Shown: in pieces, positions 1 through 13,300 of the stretch
How the letters are laid out: each line of letters begins with the position of its first letter
Position numbering within the stretch: the stretch's first letter is position 1
NCBI GenBank assembly: GCA_964057225.1
Contig: OZ059898.1
Coordinates: 10,850,001-10,914,000 of the forward strand
Length of the DNA stretch: 64,000 nucleotides
DNA from: Auanema rhodensis
Taxonomy: Eukaryota > Nematoda > Chromadorea > Rhabditida > Rhabditidae
Reading direction: 5' to 3'
Translations under genes and position numbers: made by a program
The notes under the pieces: generated by a model
What the model was told of the DNA's origin: nothing
Database searches by the model: none
The model's input: only the letters and a program-made list of their open reading frames with translations

Positions 1-3000
1 AAGATTATGCAGATTGTGACGTTTTCACAAGTTTCTTCCATTAATGCTACAAGTAGTACGATCTGATGTTGCAAAATAAAGTAATTTCACAAATTCGCTG
101 GCTCAAATATTATTTAGGAAACTAATTATCAATTTAAACATCTTGAGAAATAATAATCATGAGAATTCATTCTTTTTTAATTATAAATTTTATTTAATGA
201 TATCAGAATTAATAAAAAGGGTTAAAAAAGTTGTTCCTTTGAAATGTTTGGTCAAAACAAAAAGTTGCCGTAAAATGAATTTTTTTTTGAGAAAGTTGTT
301 CCCAAGTTCATTCGGATATCTATTTTGGTTCATGAAAGCTTAACATTCTGGAATCGCTATGAAGAAGGATGCTATAAAGCTGTCAAATTTATGAGCAACA
401 TTTTTTGATAGAACAAGAATTTAAATAATTCTTTTTTTTTTGGGAAAAAAATGCGAAATGAATTGAAAAGAGAAGATGATGCTGTGTTGGGGAGAAAGTT
501 AAACTGTTCATGACAATTTAATAATTTAGTTTAAAGATTGTATAATTTATATAATATATTATCTTCAATATACTTTAAATGAATATATGACGTAGATAAA
601 AATATCTGTTTTAGACAGCATATTGAATGACTATGAATGAATGAATGAAAGATAAAATTATATATTGTTTTGGTTATTATGGATGTACATATCTTGTAAA
701 GAAATTATCAAATAAAGTTTTTTGTTTCTTATTTTGTAAATATTGAGTTTGAAATTAGAATCGTCCTCATCTGAATTATGTAGTCAGTTGCCAATGTTCG
801 GCTTTTCGTGAACTTGCAATATCGTAGGCTGGGTGAATGAATGCTTCACACAAATTTTGTATACGAACGTGTTGGTAAACATCAAACAAAGTAGCTGAGG
901 GAGACAAAAAAACTAAAATTTGTTGAAAAGTTGTAAAGATGCTCAGAATTTGATGTGGTTCATGTGTGTGTATACAATTAGATATTACGCTAAACAAGGA
1001 CAAGGTAGAATTTAATTTAAATTCTAAAATACGACCACAATACTACGTCTTCAGATGAAAATCTTCATTGACTGAATAGTTTGACGTGGAAGAACAGCTT
1101 TATTAAGATTGTGGATCAGGCAACACACTCCAGATTCTGATTAGCTGAAGAATCTCTGAAGTTGATGAGTAATAAGAGAGCAAGGATTGCAGGAAAGGAA
1201 GGGGGGAGGACAAAATAAGTGAAGGGGGTCTAAAAATGAATATAAACTGCAAAAAACATTGAAAGGTAGAAAGAAGTTTGAAATGTCAAAAGTCAAAATG
1301 TTGACCACAATGTAATTAAGATAAAAGATTCCTTTATTATTTTAATTATGAAAACAAGAGAACTGTTCAAATGAGTATATTAAACGTATAAATGTAAATT
1401 GTCAACTAGAAAAGTATTAGTTTCCCTAGTAAAAGGATATTGTAAGTTGAACAGGCACTTATAAGGTTCAGACATTGAATAGAAAAGTTTAATAACTTGA
1501 AGTAAGTTAAAAACTAAAATAGACATGAACAACAATCACAATTTGACTCGGTGAAAATTATAGGAAAGTATAATTAAAATTCTGAATAGCAGAATCTTTA
1601 TACTAAGTGCTGAAGTAAACATAAATTGGAATAATACGATGTGGGGCTGTAACTATGATGTGAAATTCTTGATTCTGATAAATATATTATTTTAAATAAG
1701 CTAGAATGAACAGCATAGGTGTGGAAAAATGACTGAATGAATATGATGCGAAGGTGAGTGGGATGTAAGGGTGGGGGGGCAGCATTGAACCAGCATGTCT
1801 ATGCTTCAGAACGACGTTATATGATCATGGTGAAGATAATGAAGACATTAGTGAAATCATTTACCGCTATTATGGGAATATTTAGAAAGTAATAGACCAA
1901 CAATACTTGTACATGACATGGAACTGAAAGATATCCTTTTATAGTCTCAGGCTTCTAAACACACCCACCATAAAGATTTCCCCGCCCATGAAAAAATGCA
2001 TGACGAGAAAGTGCTTGAAACTAAGAAAATGAAAGATGAGGAAAAGAAAAAAAGACGGAGGAGAAAGATGAAGATCTAGACAATTATGGAATAGCTGTGA
2101 TAATAGCGAAAGGGGTAGGTAGGCTACGAGAAAAGAAAAGAGAGAAAGAGAGAGAAAGATAGAGAAGTTACTGCTGAGTTAGTATGGTGAGCTCAACTTA
2201 TTATATGGCTACGCATATAGAAACCTTATTTCAGAATACAAATCTGGTGGCGATATCTAGAAAGTCGCTTTTCTATTCACAACGATAATTCGACTATAGA
2301 TTTGGTGGCCGACCAATTTCTTAGATGAAATACCATAGGCTTCAGATGGGAAACCATAGAAAGTATGATTTATAGAAAAAAGTAACGAGATTAAGTCTAA
2401 CACTAAGAAGCCAACAAAATGAAATACGCAATTTAGATACGAACGGTGGGTGGTTGATATTACGATACGAAATGAGAGGCTGGATAAGAGTGCAAAACAG
2501 CTCAGAATGAAGAGACATGTAGATCATAAGTGGAAAGAATAACAACGTATACAGAGCACCTAGAAACAACTTTCTGGATCAAATGAACACTTTCTTTCTG
2601 TGCAGATTTCAGATTGTTGATATCCATGGAATAATAACATGCGTAGGTGCCAATGGGAAGGAAATAGAATTCAAAATACTCGAAAAAAGTTATGAAATAG
2701 ACGAATATAGGGGATATCAGACAAGATCAGACTATGATGACCCTATCTTCAAAACTGAACAGACAAGCTATTCAGTTTTGAATGTGTAGGTATGAGGGTG
2801 TGCGTGTTTGCTTCTGCGTGAGGTTGTCTTCGAACAGGCAGATTCAGACGCTGGCAGTAGCCAACAGACACCGCGTGCTTCCATTCCATTTCTTCTAATT
2901 TTGGTCAAAGCATTGAGCCGAAAAATAAACAGAGCGAAAAAAAAGGAGATGAACGGATAGCAGTTCATATGACCAGTTGAATATGAGATGTTGACGCATA

Positions 3001-4391
3001 CATGTAACTCAGTCGCTGTGTTGAACGTAGTCGCCGAACGTCCAAAAGATCCAATAGCGAACAAGCATCTTCATCATGAATTGAAAATATCATATGTATT
3101 GTTGTGATTGGGTTCATCGTCATCAATCTCATAGATTAAACATAGACGATGCGCTAGCAGCTCCGATAAAAAGTAGACAAGTCAATTCAAAATTAGATGA
3201 AAAGAAGAAAAAGCTGCCCAAATTTGACGTCACCGTAGGAAATACATTCATATGAAAAAACTATTTCATACGAATGAAAATCTATATAAGGAAACAATGT
3301 ACTCAGTTATTATAAAATAAAAAAAATAAAAAAAAACCTTTAAAATATTTTATTAAATAAACAATCACATCACAGAATACAAATGAAATTAAAAATATAC
3401 CTAAAATAATGATTACATGTATACATCTGTTTATATTTAAATATATTGAAGTATATTTATTATATTATATATATATAAATATAAATATATATACATAAAT
3501 GACGTAACTGGGTTGATTACTTAATATTCACTGAATTTATTATCAAAATATATATTATTAAATAGCTGTAAACTATACATCCTTTTTATATATTAAAGTT
3601 CTTGTGTGTTAATCAACCAAAAATATTCACTGTGTCTGTCTGTCGATCAGCTAAAGAGCAGATGAACCAGCAAAATTCTGAAACATTTTTTAATGAAGGA
3701 CATCTCTTCTAAGCAGAATTGTTTCCATAAATAAGAAAAAATAAATGTTTGACCTCATAAGCCATATTTACATCAAGTTGTCATTGTCCATATCAGAATG
3801 TTTAAATGAAAAATATTTAAGAGCAGATTCTGTCGATATGGTAAATCATATATAATAATTTTAATTTTTTCTATTATTTAAAATATAATAAACTTCAAAA
3901 AAAAACTTTTTATTAGATCAATGACAATGAACATACATTTTGAATTTGAATTTCTATTACTGTAAAATAAAATGTCGCATTGAGAGAGTATTCTATGAGT
4001 ACTTTTCTGTCATACTGTTTTTTTCTTTTTATGGAAAATTATATAATCATTGATTAGAAAATTAAAAAAGAAAGAAAATTAATTTTTTTTAAAAATAAAA
4101 TTCGAACATTAAAGGTGGAATATGAAAATGATGCATCAAAAGATCATCTAAGGGTTGTATACAAGTTTATTAAAGTCTTAAAAACAATTGCAATAGAATA
4201 TTTTGAAAACATAGGACACATGGCTTACTTAAAATGCTTTACTTGTAGTTCTATAAAAATATGGGTGAAAAAAAGTGACTATATGCTGGTAACAATGCAA
4301 TAAATATTACAAACTAAAAAAAGAAATAGAAAAAGAGAGCACCATTTTGATATAAAATATTATTATAAACTGTATATTTCAAATTAAATTC
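1..4391. other. Noncoding stretch left of the oxidase gene
   Basis: No exon chain can be supported here on either strand; open frames are all short and lack splice context. The plus strand is visibly purine-rich over roughly 1-2300 (many gaaaag/gagaaag runs) and becomes very AT-rich from about 3300 to 4380. The lower part contains the 3' flank of the minus-strand oxidase gene; an AATAAA on the minus strand lies near 4167. A GC-richer island at about 2780-2900 reads in no frame as a recognisable protein. The left edge could be intron or flank of a gene outside the window. Confidence 0.6.
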
Positions 4392-7300
4392 TTAGATCAT
4401 AGCATTTTTCTCATTTAATATTTTCAGAATTTTATTTCTGGTCAATGGGGCATTATATTGGATGAATTTTTCAGATGCTGGACATGCTGCTTCAATAGCA
4501 TTAAGTAGACCTGAGTAGACGGCAATAGCTAGTAGTAGTGGAGGTTCACCAATTCCCTATAAGACAAAGTAATATTTATTATACATATATTAATAATAAA
4601 GAATCTTATGGATAAGTAAGAATATGAGGTTATATGTAATTACCTTTGAAGAATAGACACACTCAGGAAAAGTGGGACCATCTTTCATCAGCTTAATTCG
4701 AAACTGTTGGGGAACCATACATGGTGTTGGAGCACGATACTTGTATAATGAGTCTAATAATGGACGTCCATTTTGCTTATCATATGGCATAGATTCGCAA
4801 ACAAATTGTCCATACCCCTACAATAATTATTCGTCATAATTCTTAAAATTGTATTGGTTAAATTGATTAAAAAACATTTTGTATAATTTATAATTATAAA
4901 ATAAGAATCTTCAGATTAAGAATTTAGCTATAAAGCAATGTGAAATGAAAAAAAAACTTAAATACTTATTTAGCAATCCCGTCTCTCTCTTTCTTCATCT
5001 CATATATTTGTATAACTCAATATGTACTCTTTATTTTAAGATATTTGTATTCAGTTGACCAATTCATGCCAAAATAGTTATTTATAGCATCTTTTCAATC
5101 TGTTGTGTGCTGTGTGGCTTCTCAATACTAATCAACAAATTAAAATGAGAAGTCTTTCAAATGTATAAGAAGCTACCTATCATATAATTTAAATAGTTAA
5201 ATTGATATATAGTGTAATATAAAGTAATTACAATATTAATTTTTAAATATTATGTAAATAATAAAAAAAATTAAGATTCACGCGCTACGTGAAAGTGCTG
5301 GACATTTTTCATTTTCAGAACTATAGTATATGAGCACTGGTTGCATTTTTCTTTTCAAATATCTTTTCTTATTCAATCTATTTTTATAATGAAACTTGAT
5401 ATATAGACACTGACCTGTACAAATGCCCCTTCAATCTGACCAATATCAATAGCAGGATTAACACTTTTTCCGACATCCATAACAATATCAACAGTTTTTA
5501 ACTGAAAACAAAGTAATTTGTTTCAAAGTACTTAGTATAATCGAATTTCGAATAGCATATACTAACTATGTGGTCTCCAGTTCGACAATCTAATTCTACG
5601 ACAACGCAAGCAGCGCCAGTTGTAAAGTATGTTGAACGATTTTCTTCTATTCCATACTTTTTTCGGTCAATTCTATAATGAAGCATAGGTGAAGCAATAT
5701 TCTACATCATAAACTACGATATATTTTCCGTTGCTTGTAATGGAAGCTTTTTCTGATAAGCTTCTAATACAACTTCAGGCCATGATTTAGAATCACATCT
5801 GAGAGGATCAATTCCTTCACGTAAACGAAGACAGGCAGCCTATACATAATATGATACAATTCTTGTTTCAAATGTAAATATTGAAAGTACATAATTTCAC
5901 AACACTAAATATATCCCAAATTATAAAAACTAGCGTAATATCTCATAAATTTAAGTAAAAAAAGAATATATGGCGTCACACTAGATTGAAAACATGTTAA
6001 ATATGCATTTCGGGTGGTTTCACTCAAAATCAGCAAAAAGGAGCTTGCAGACGAAGCAACTCATAAATTTTATGATGTTCGCACTTTTAACCCCTCATTT
6101 ACTCACTCATTCACTCATTTTAATTTAATTTTTGTATAAATTATAAAAAAAGATAAATTGCGTAATGTTAATGAGACCTACCTACTATTAAATGAAAAAA
6201 GATGAAGAAGTAAAAGAAGAAAAAGAAAGAGGAATGACGCAAAGGCTCTATTTTATGGTAATATACTATTGCTATCCTAATATTCACACGAAATATTAAA
6301 AATGAAAGGAAATGAAAATACATGAATATACTGCGAGCTTTTCGTTTTTCAAAAAAAAAAGAAGAAGGAAGCTATTTCTCAAAAGTACCTGAACTGCTCG
6401 ACCATGTAAATCAGTTCCCTGACTACCTCCTGTTTCAGGTGCATTAGCTGTCTTATCAGTACTTCCACATAGAATATTGATGTGACTAATTGGAACCTGA
6501 AAACTCGAATATATGAATGTCACATAGTAGAACAGAAATGTATATTCTGTTGCTTACATCAAGAGCACGGCTTGCAACTTGCTGGATTTTAACTGATAAA
6601 CCTTGTCCCATTTCAATTCCTCCAATGGATACCGCAACACTTCCATCCAGAAAGATCTGAACTAAAGCTGCAGCCTGAAAATATATGTTCATTGAAATTG
6701 AGAAATATGTTGGAAAGATACCTGTTCCATATAACCACCATGTGTCATACCATATCTTACAGAAGACATCGAGATTCCTCGTTTTTTAAATTTATTATTA
6801 CTTAAAATAAATATTAAAAAAAATAATATTTTATTTGTAACAATACCTGTTGAAGATAGAGACATCTTTCTTCAATTTTTCATAATTGCTAAATTGCTTA
6901 GTTTCTCTCCATACATCATGCATTGAATCAGAATGAATTAAGTTGCCCATATTCGTTCGTAATCCAACTTTATTGAAATTGAGTTCTTTTATCTTAAATG
7001 ATATATCTTTTAAAGCAATATGTATAATAGTATGTTACTTCAACCAAATCTTTCTTAATTGTTACAGACAAATGTTTCAGCATGCATTCAATAGCATAGG
7101 TTGCTTGTGGATTACCAAAGCCTCTGTAAAATAGAAAAAAATTATATGATTATATATGACGTCATAATTATAATTTTATCGGTAAGTTATGAAAACGTTT
7201 ATACCTCATAGCTGTATGAGATGTTTTATTTGTTTTTACACCGTAACCTTCAACTCGCATATACGGAATATGGTAACATGCATCAGCGCCTATGCCTGCA

Positions 7301-10300
7301 CCGACAAATACAACCTGAATATGTCTACTTAATTTTATATTATAATATTATATATAATATAATGAATAAGATATCTACCCATTCTGAATGATCAATGAAA
7401 GCTCCCCCATCCAAATACAATTTATAATCCAAAGCGTGAAGGCGACCGTTACGGTCAGCTCCCAGCCTAAAAATTTCAATTTGGTATTTTAGAACACCTA
7501 GCTCGATCATTAAAAAAACGTTTCAATTATTAAGTAATAACCTGTATTTAATATATGCTGGATGTCTTCCTCCAGTAATCAAGAAATCTTCCTCACGGCT
7601 ATACACACAGCTTGCTGTCTTTTTCAACTTCAGAGAGGTTAGAGCAGCATAGCAAGATGGTTGAACACTTTGAGCACATTTTCCACCAAAAGCTCCTCCA
7701 ACTCGTTTTACCTTTAAGCAGAAACCATTGAAGAGGATTAATTAAATCATAGAGCACCTGAACAACAACTTTATTTGAAGGAAGACCTAGGAAACAAGCA
7801 GTCAAAAGGTGAACATTTGACATAGCTTGTGTGGAGGAATGAATAATTCTGAAATTTATGAAAAATTCTGTACTTTCATATGTAGTAGCGTTTTACATTT
7901 CGTCATGATCACCCGGTTTAGCAATAGCTGTTTGCGTTTCCAAGTAAATATGTTGTTGACCATCAATCTCTGTTTCTCCTAAATATTATTTTGAATTATT
8001 TTTGTATTCATATTATACGTTTTAGTATTGAATACATATTAATTAAGTGAAGCTATTCTCAGATGTATTCTGAAGCTAATCATAGATGTTTGATTCAATT
8101 TTGTAATTTTAAAAACTTTATTTGATATATTAGCTCATAGGAACGGGTAATATTTGAATTTGAAAACTGAAAACTAACCTTCGAGTATAACTTCACATTT
8201 TTTAATTTCAGCTTCTACTTCATCAACTTCTTTACCAAAAACTTTTCTTTCAAATAGCCAGCTTTCTTTTTCAAGCGCATCCTATAGAAAGAAAAAAAAA
8301 CATTTTTGAGTAAGTTATATTGCTTACTTTTAACTCAATAATAGCTTCTTCTTTTTCATAGGTAACATCAACTAGATTAACAGCACGTCTTGCTATTTCA
8401 ACATTTGTTGCAACCACAATTCCAATTGGTTGACCAACATATTCAACCTAATTAGTCATAATAGAATAAAATTATAATTTGCTCAAATATGTATTACCTG
8501 ACCATTTGCGAATACAGGTGTATCATCATACAAGGCGTTATATGGTTGTTTGGCACAGAAATTATTTCCATTAGCCGGAATATCCTAAAAGAACATTATA
8601 TTAAAAGAAAACATAAAATTTATAACTTTATAATCATAGAAAGCTATAACTCCATCAGTAGCTAATGCTTTAGAGGCGTCGATCGAAATAATTTTTCCTT
8701 TTGGAATAGTTGATAACACCATAGCAATATGTACCATATCTTAATGAAATATTCATTTTTATAATATGAATTTAAGTTTATGTGAAAATCTAAAGAGTAG
8801 AACCTCCAAATTTTAAATCTCCATGAAAAGTAGCTTCCCCTGTTGTGGCTATTTCACATGACATATGTGAGAGAGGTCTTCCGACTCCATCACCAGCTGG
8901 TTGATTATCATCTACTGCCTGACATAATAAACAAATACATATAGATGTTTTGATAATTATAGGATAACAAACAGTAAATATCTGAACTGAAGCAAGCTTC
9001 TCCTCAATATTCGTTAAACCATTCTTAGTAACATCATGATGAACTCCAAATGATTTACTGACTATTCCTCTGACAAGTTGCCATTGTGCAGTTCCGAAAG
9101 CATTTTCAATTTGATGTTGTGATGTTTCAAGCCAGTCAGCATGATTTGTGGCAAGATCTTCGAAAGTTCTAAAATAAAAAACAAATTCATTTTCACTTAT
9201 GTACATAAATCTATTAGATTTTTTGTTTAATTTATCATATAATAATAATCCAACACGTTAATATTGTTTATTCAGATTTAATCATAAAGCGTGGCATGAT
9301 GTTTAATACCTCAGGGTTGACAACATATTATTCCATTCCTGAGCTTATATTACAGTCATTTTTGAAAAATTACTTTAGTTGATTTACTGTTAATAGCTCG
9401 ATTTATTTTTTTTTAATACCAAAAATATATATTATGATAAAATTATAGTTAATTGAATAATGGTATCAAACCATCGCCATGCTGTACCTAATTCTGTGGC
9501 TGCTGCAAATCCCCGGGGCTCACGATGTATTTCTTTTTTTTGTCATACACTTTACGTGAATATAATTTCTTTTCAGTTTTCATAATTGCTCAAATACTTA
9601 GTTTTCTACTTTTAGCTTCAGGAATAGGATTATATGCTGTATGTTAAGTAGACAAACTTAATATAAGAATAATTTCATTTGTAGGGTGATGCTTATCGTA
9701 AATTTACAAATCCCAATCAGGCAAGTCAAGAAAATGCAGGAATTAGAGCAGTATTCACTGATTCGGCTAGAAATTCTGATAATAGTAAGTTTTCTCTAGT
9801 CAATTACGTACATAGTAGAGAATAAAATGTTTCAGTCTCAACAGAAATTGAAATTGAAAGAAGTTCAAAAGAATTTCAGGCAGATAAAACTGTCTCTCTT
9901 GTTCCCAATACCAATGCTAAAGTGGATCAAGCTGATATAACAGCCAAACCAAAAGCACAAACGCAGCAGTCTGAAGCTCATATCCTAATTAATCCTGACG
10001 TAGTAAAGGATATTATTGATAAATTACCAGTAACGCCTGTCCTTACGGAAAACTTTAAAGAGGAAAATATCGAATATTTAGGTCAAAATGAGGATAGTGA
10101 CGTCATTAATGAAATGAAACTTGAAGCTTCCGAAGTTGTAGAAGCCACTCCACAAGTGCAAATTCAAGACGTTCCTATACTTCCTACTCCAATTTATGAT
10201 CAACCTATAGCTGTTGATCCTATTTCATACACTATTGAAAACGTCCAGGAAAACAGCATAGTACATCCTGATGCTTCAAGCGCTTTTAACGACGCTGTGG

Positions 10301-13300
10301 CTGAAAATATCCAGCCTCTTATTCAAAATATACAACAACCAATCGAAAGTATTGCTCTCCAGACAGCGGAAGTTGAGCTGATACAGCAAGATATAACGCA
10401 CCAATTGAACCAAGAACCACAGATTTTGGATAATGAGCCAAAAATTCTCATCAAACAAACAAATGAGAATGGTCATCAGGACAACACGGCTTCTGAGCAT
10501 ATTTCTCAGATATTGACAGAATTGAGTCAAGTTAGTATAGATGAATCTCTTCAACCAATAATACAAGAACTCCAACTGGAACAACAGCAAAACAGACCAC
10601 AGCCAGATGTACAATCAGAAGAAAGCCAACCGGAAATCCATCCCCAGATATTACCCGACACTCCAATTGAAAATTTGCCAGAAGTTAAACAAGAAGTTCC
10701 ATCAGAAAGCCAGCTCATCATTCAATCGGAACTTCAACCTAGTTTCGAAAACAACCCAGAATCAGAACCGCAGATTGAGCCCGTCATTCAACCTGTTGTC
10801 CAGCCGGAAATTCAGTCTGGAGGTTTTCTTGATGCACATCAAATTCAACCCAACTTTCCAACAGAAGCTCAATCTGAAGTTCAACCAGAAGTTCAATCTG
10901 ATGTTCAATCTGAAGTTCAACCAGATGCTCAATCTGAAGTTCAACCAGATGCTCAACCTGAAGTTCAACCTGAAGTTCAACCAGATGCTCAACCTGAAGT
11001 TCAACCAGCTGCTCAACCTGATGCTCAACCTGAAGTGATACCGGAAAACGAAGCCGTCGTTGAACCTGAAATCTTACAAGAGATTCAGCCTGGAAACCTC
11101 AACAATGATGAAGAAGTAATTCAACCTGAACTTCCTTCAGTAACTCAGCTGGACATTCAAGTCCAATCTCAGCCGGATCCTCAAACTGTAATTGAACCCA
11201 CTCTACAATCTGAGATTCAACAAGAAATAATATCAGAATCTGTGCAAGAAGAAGCACAGCAAGTCAATTTAGAAATCACAGAGCAGTCTGTTATTTCGAA
11301 CATAAACAGCCAATCCGGAAATGTTCCTAACGCTGAAACTCAGATGCCAGAGTCGGGAGCAGTTCTTCCTCTAGAAGCTACTTTGATAGATGTAATATCT
11401 TCCAACCCAATAGTTAATTCACCAGAAGCAGTTCAAATACAAGTAGAGCAAGCCTAACTCAATAATCATTATGCTGAGTTCTACCACTTCAAGACAGATC
11501 AAGGAAACGCTCAAAACCATTTGAAAATATAATGTTATTATTAGGATGACATTGCTTTGCTTCAGTCATACTTCTCAAATTATAATTCAATTACATGTTT
11601 GTTCTTTTACTTATTTTATAAATTTTTGAAAATAAAATAAAATTCTATACGTACTTGTTCATAATCATTTTTTCAAATCCGTTTAGTTGAATAACAGTTT
11701 TCCGATCGCTGAATATCATACAGCTTTCAGAAATAGACTGTGATCCTCTTATCAACATAGCATAGTTTAGATATGTAGCATCTGGACCAGGACGATCACC
11801 GTACTTACCAGCGATAAACTTTCCATCCTGAACAAATTAAGAAACTGAATAATTATTTTCTACTAAATAGCTAACCAAATGCCGAGGAATATAAATTCTC
11901 TCAATGAAACATCCCTCTTTTACTAATTCTCTCAACTTCGTACCAGCTTCAACTTCAATTGTTTTCTGATTGCGATCACGTAACACAACTTTTGCTTTCA
12001 AAGCTCTTGATAAAACTTCAGTATCACTAATGTTTACACCAGATAATGCACCAGCCCATGACTAAAAAATATAGATTTATGCTTATAATATTAAGAAAAA
12101 CTGAAATTAATTGTTTTACTTACACTAGCATTAAATACTTGATGTGATGAGAAATTATTGTACATTGATATAAAGGCTTTTGAAATATTCGAATCACAGT
12201 GTTTTTTGATATATTCTGATAGCTCACGAATAGTTGATGCTGCTCCAACACTTAAGAAATCTTCAGTTATCTAAATGTATCCAATTCATTATTCTCTCTG
12301 TTCTCAATCACAATCTAACCTCAATTTTTTGAAATTCTGGTATAAAATTGATACAAATCCATTGTTCTTTTATTTCTGTTTGATAAAATGATTCTACAAT
12401 TTTGTTAGTTTATTAGATTTAAATATTAAAAATACCAAATCTTGTCAGAAGCCCGGAAGAAACAAATTTTATAGGAAAACCGGACGATCGACTGTTAAAC
12501 AAGTTCAAAACGTCATGAAATTCCGAGAGTGATATAGGAGCTGCGAGAGCAACTCGTTTTGACTCCAGGATTAAACCTGTTTTTGGTTTGTTTTCCTTTA
12601 ATTATATTTCAAAATAGAAATCATGACTTTCATATGAACTCACAATTAGCGAAGCAGGAAAAATTAAGTTTTGAGTTTCATGTAAAGGTGAAAAGTTGGC
12701 AGGAGTGCTTTGAATATCAACATCAGAATCATTCGTTTTACATGGGCAACCTTGTCCAGTTTTGCCTTTACAACATCCACTGTCAGCAAATGATTGGAAA
12801 GCTTCAATAATTGGACGATATCCAGTGCAACGACACAAGTTTCCTAGCAAATTTGCTGTTTTTCATGAGCTATTGTAAATTTTCTAAACCTTTAATAGCC
12901 TGATTAATTTCAGAAATGGTTGGTTTTCCGGCAGTTTCCATTAATAATGCATACATTGACATAACAAATCCAGGAGAACAGAATCCACCTAAGAGATTAT
13001 AATAATATTTTTGAATAAAATTCTTGTAAACAAACATTGAGTTCCATTGCCCAGGGCTAATCGTTTTTGCACTTCATGAATTTTTGATTTATTGCCGACA
13101 CCTTCAACGGTTATCACAAATTTGCCGTCAGCAAGCCAGAGAGGAAACAAACACGCATTAACAGCTTTATAGCTAAATAAAATAAATTGTTGTTGTTCAA
13201 AAGATTTTTGGCTTTTTTTGGATTATAATATTACTTCGGTCGCGGTTGAGCGTACTCAGCAACCACTACGGTACATGATCCACAACTTCCTTCTTCACAT

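Noticed and set aside
5673-5717. Two in-frame TAG codons in the oxidase that looked like pseudogenisation
   Set aside because: They fall in a 45-nt gt...ag intron (5673-5717); splicing it out keeps frame and restores the family-like reading NISIDRKKYG.
7155-7170. CRE-like tgacgtca in an oxidase intron
   Set aside because: A single palindromic site inside a short intron without clustering; not enough to call a regulatory element.
10276-11038. Long overlapping frames on both strands inside the nested gene (10607-11038 plus; 10276-10614 and 10762-11028 minus)
   Set aside because: By-products of the 12-bp repeat and low-complexity codons; the fully phased four-exon plus-strand model explains the region.
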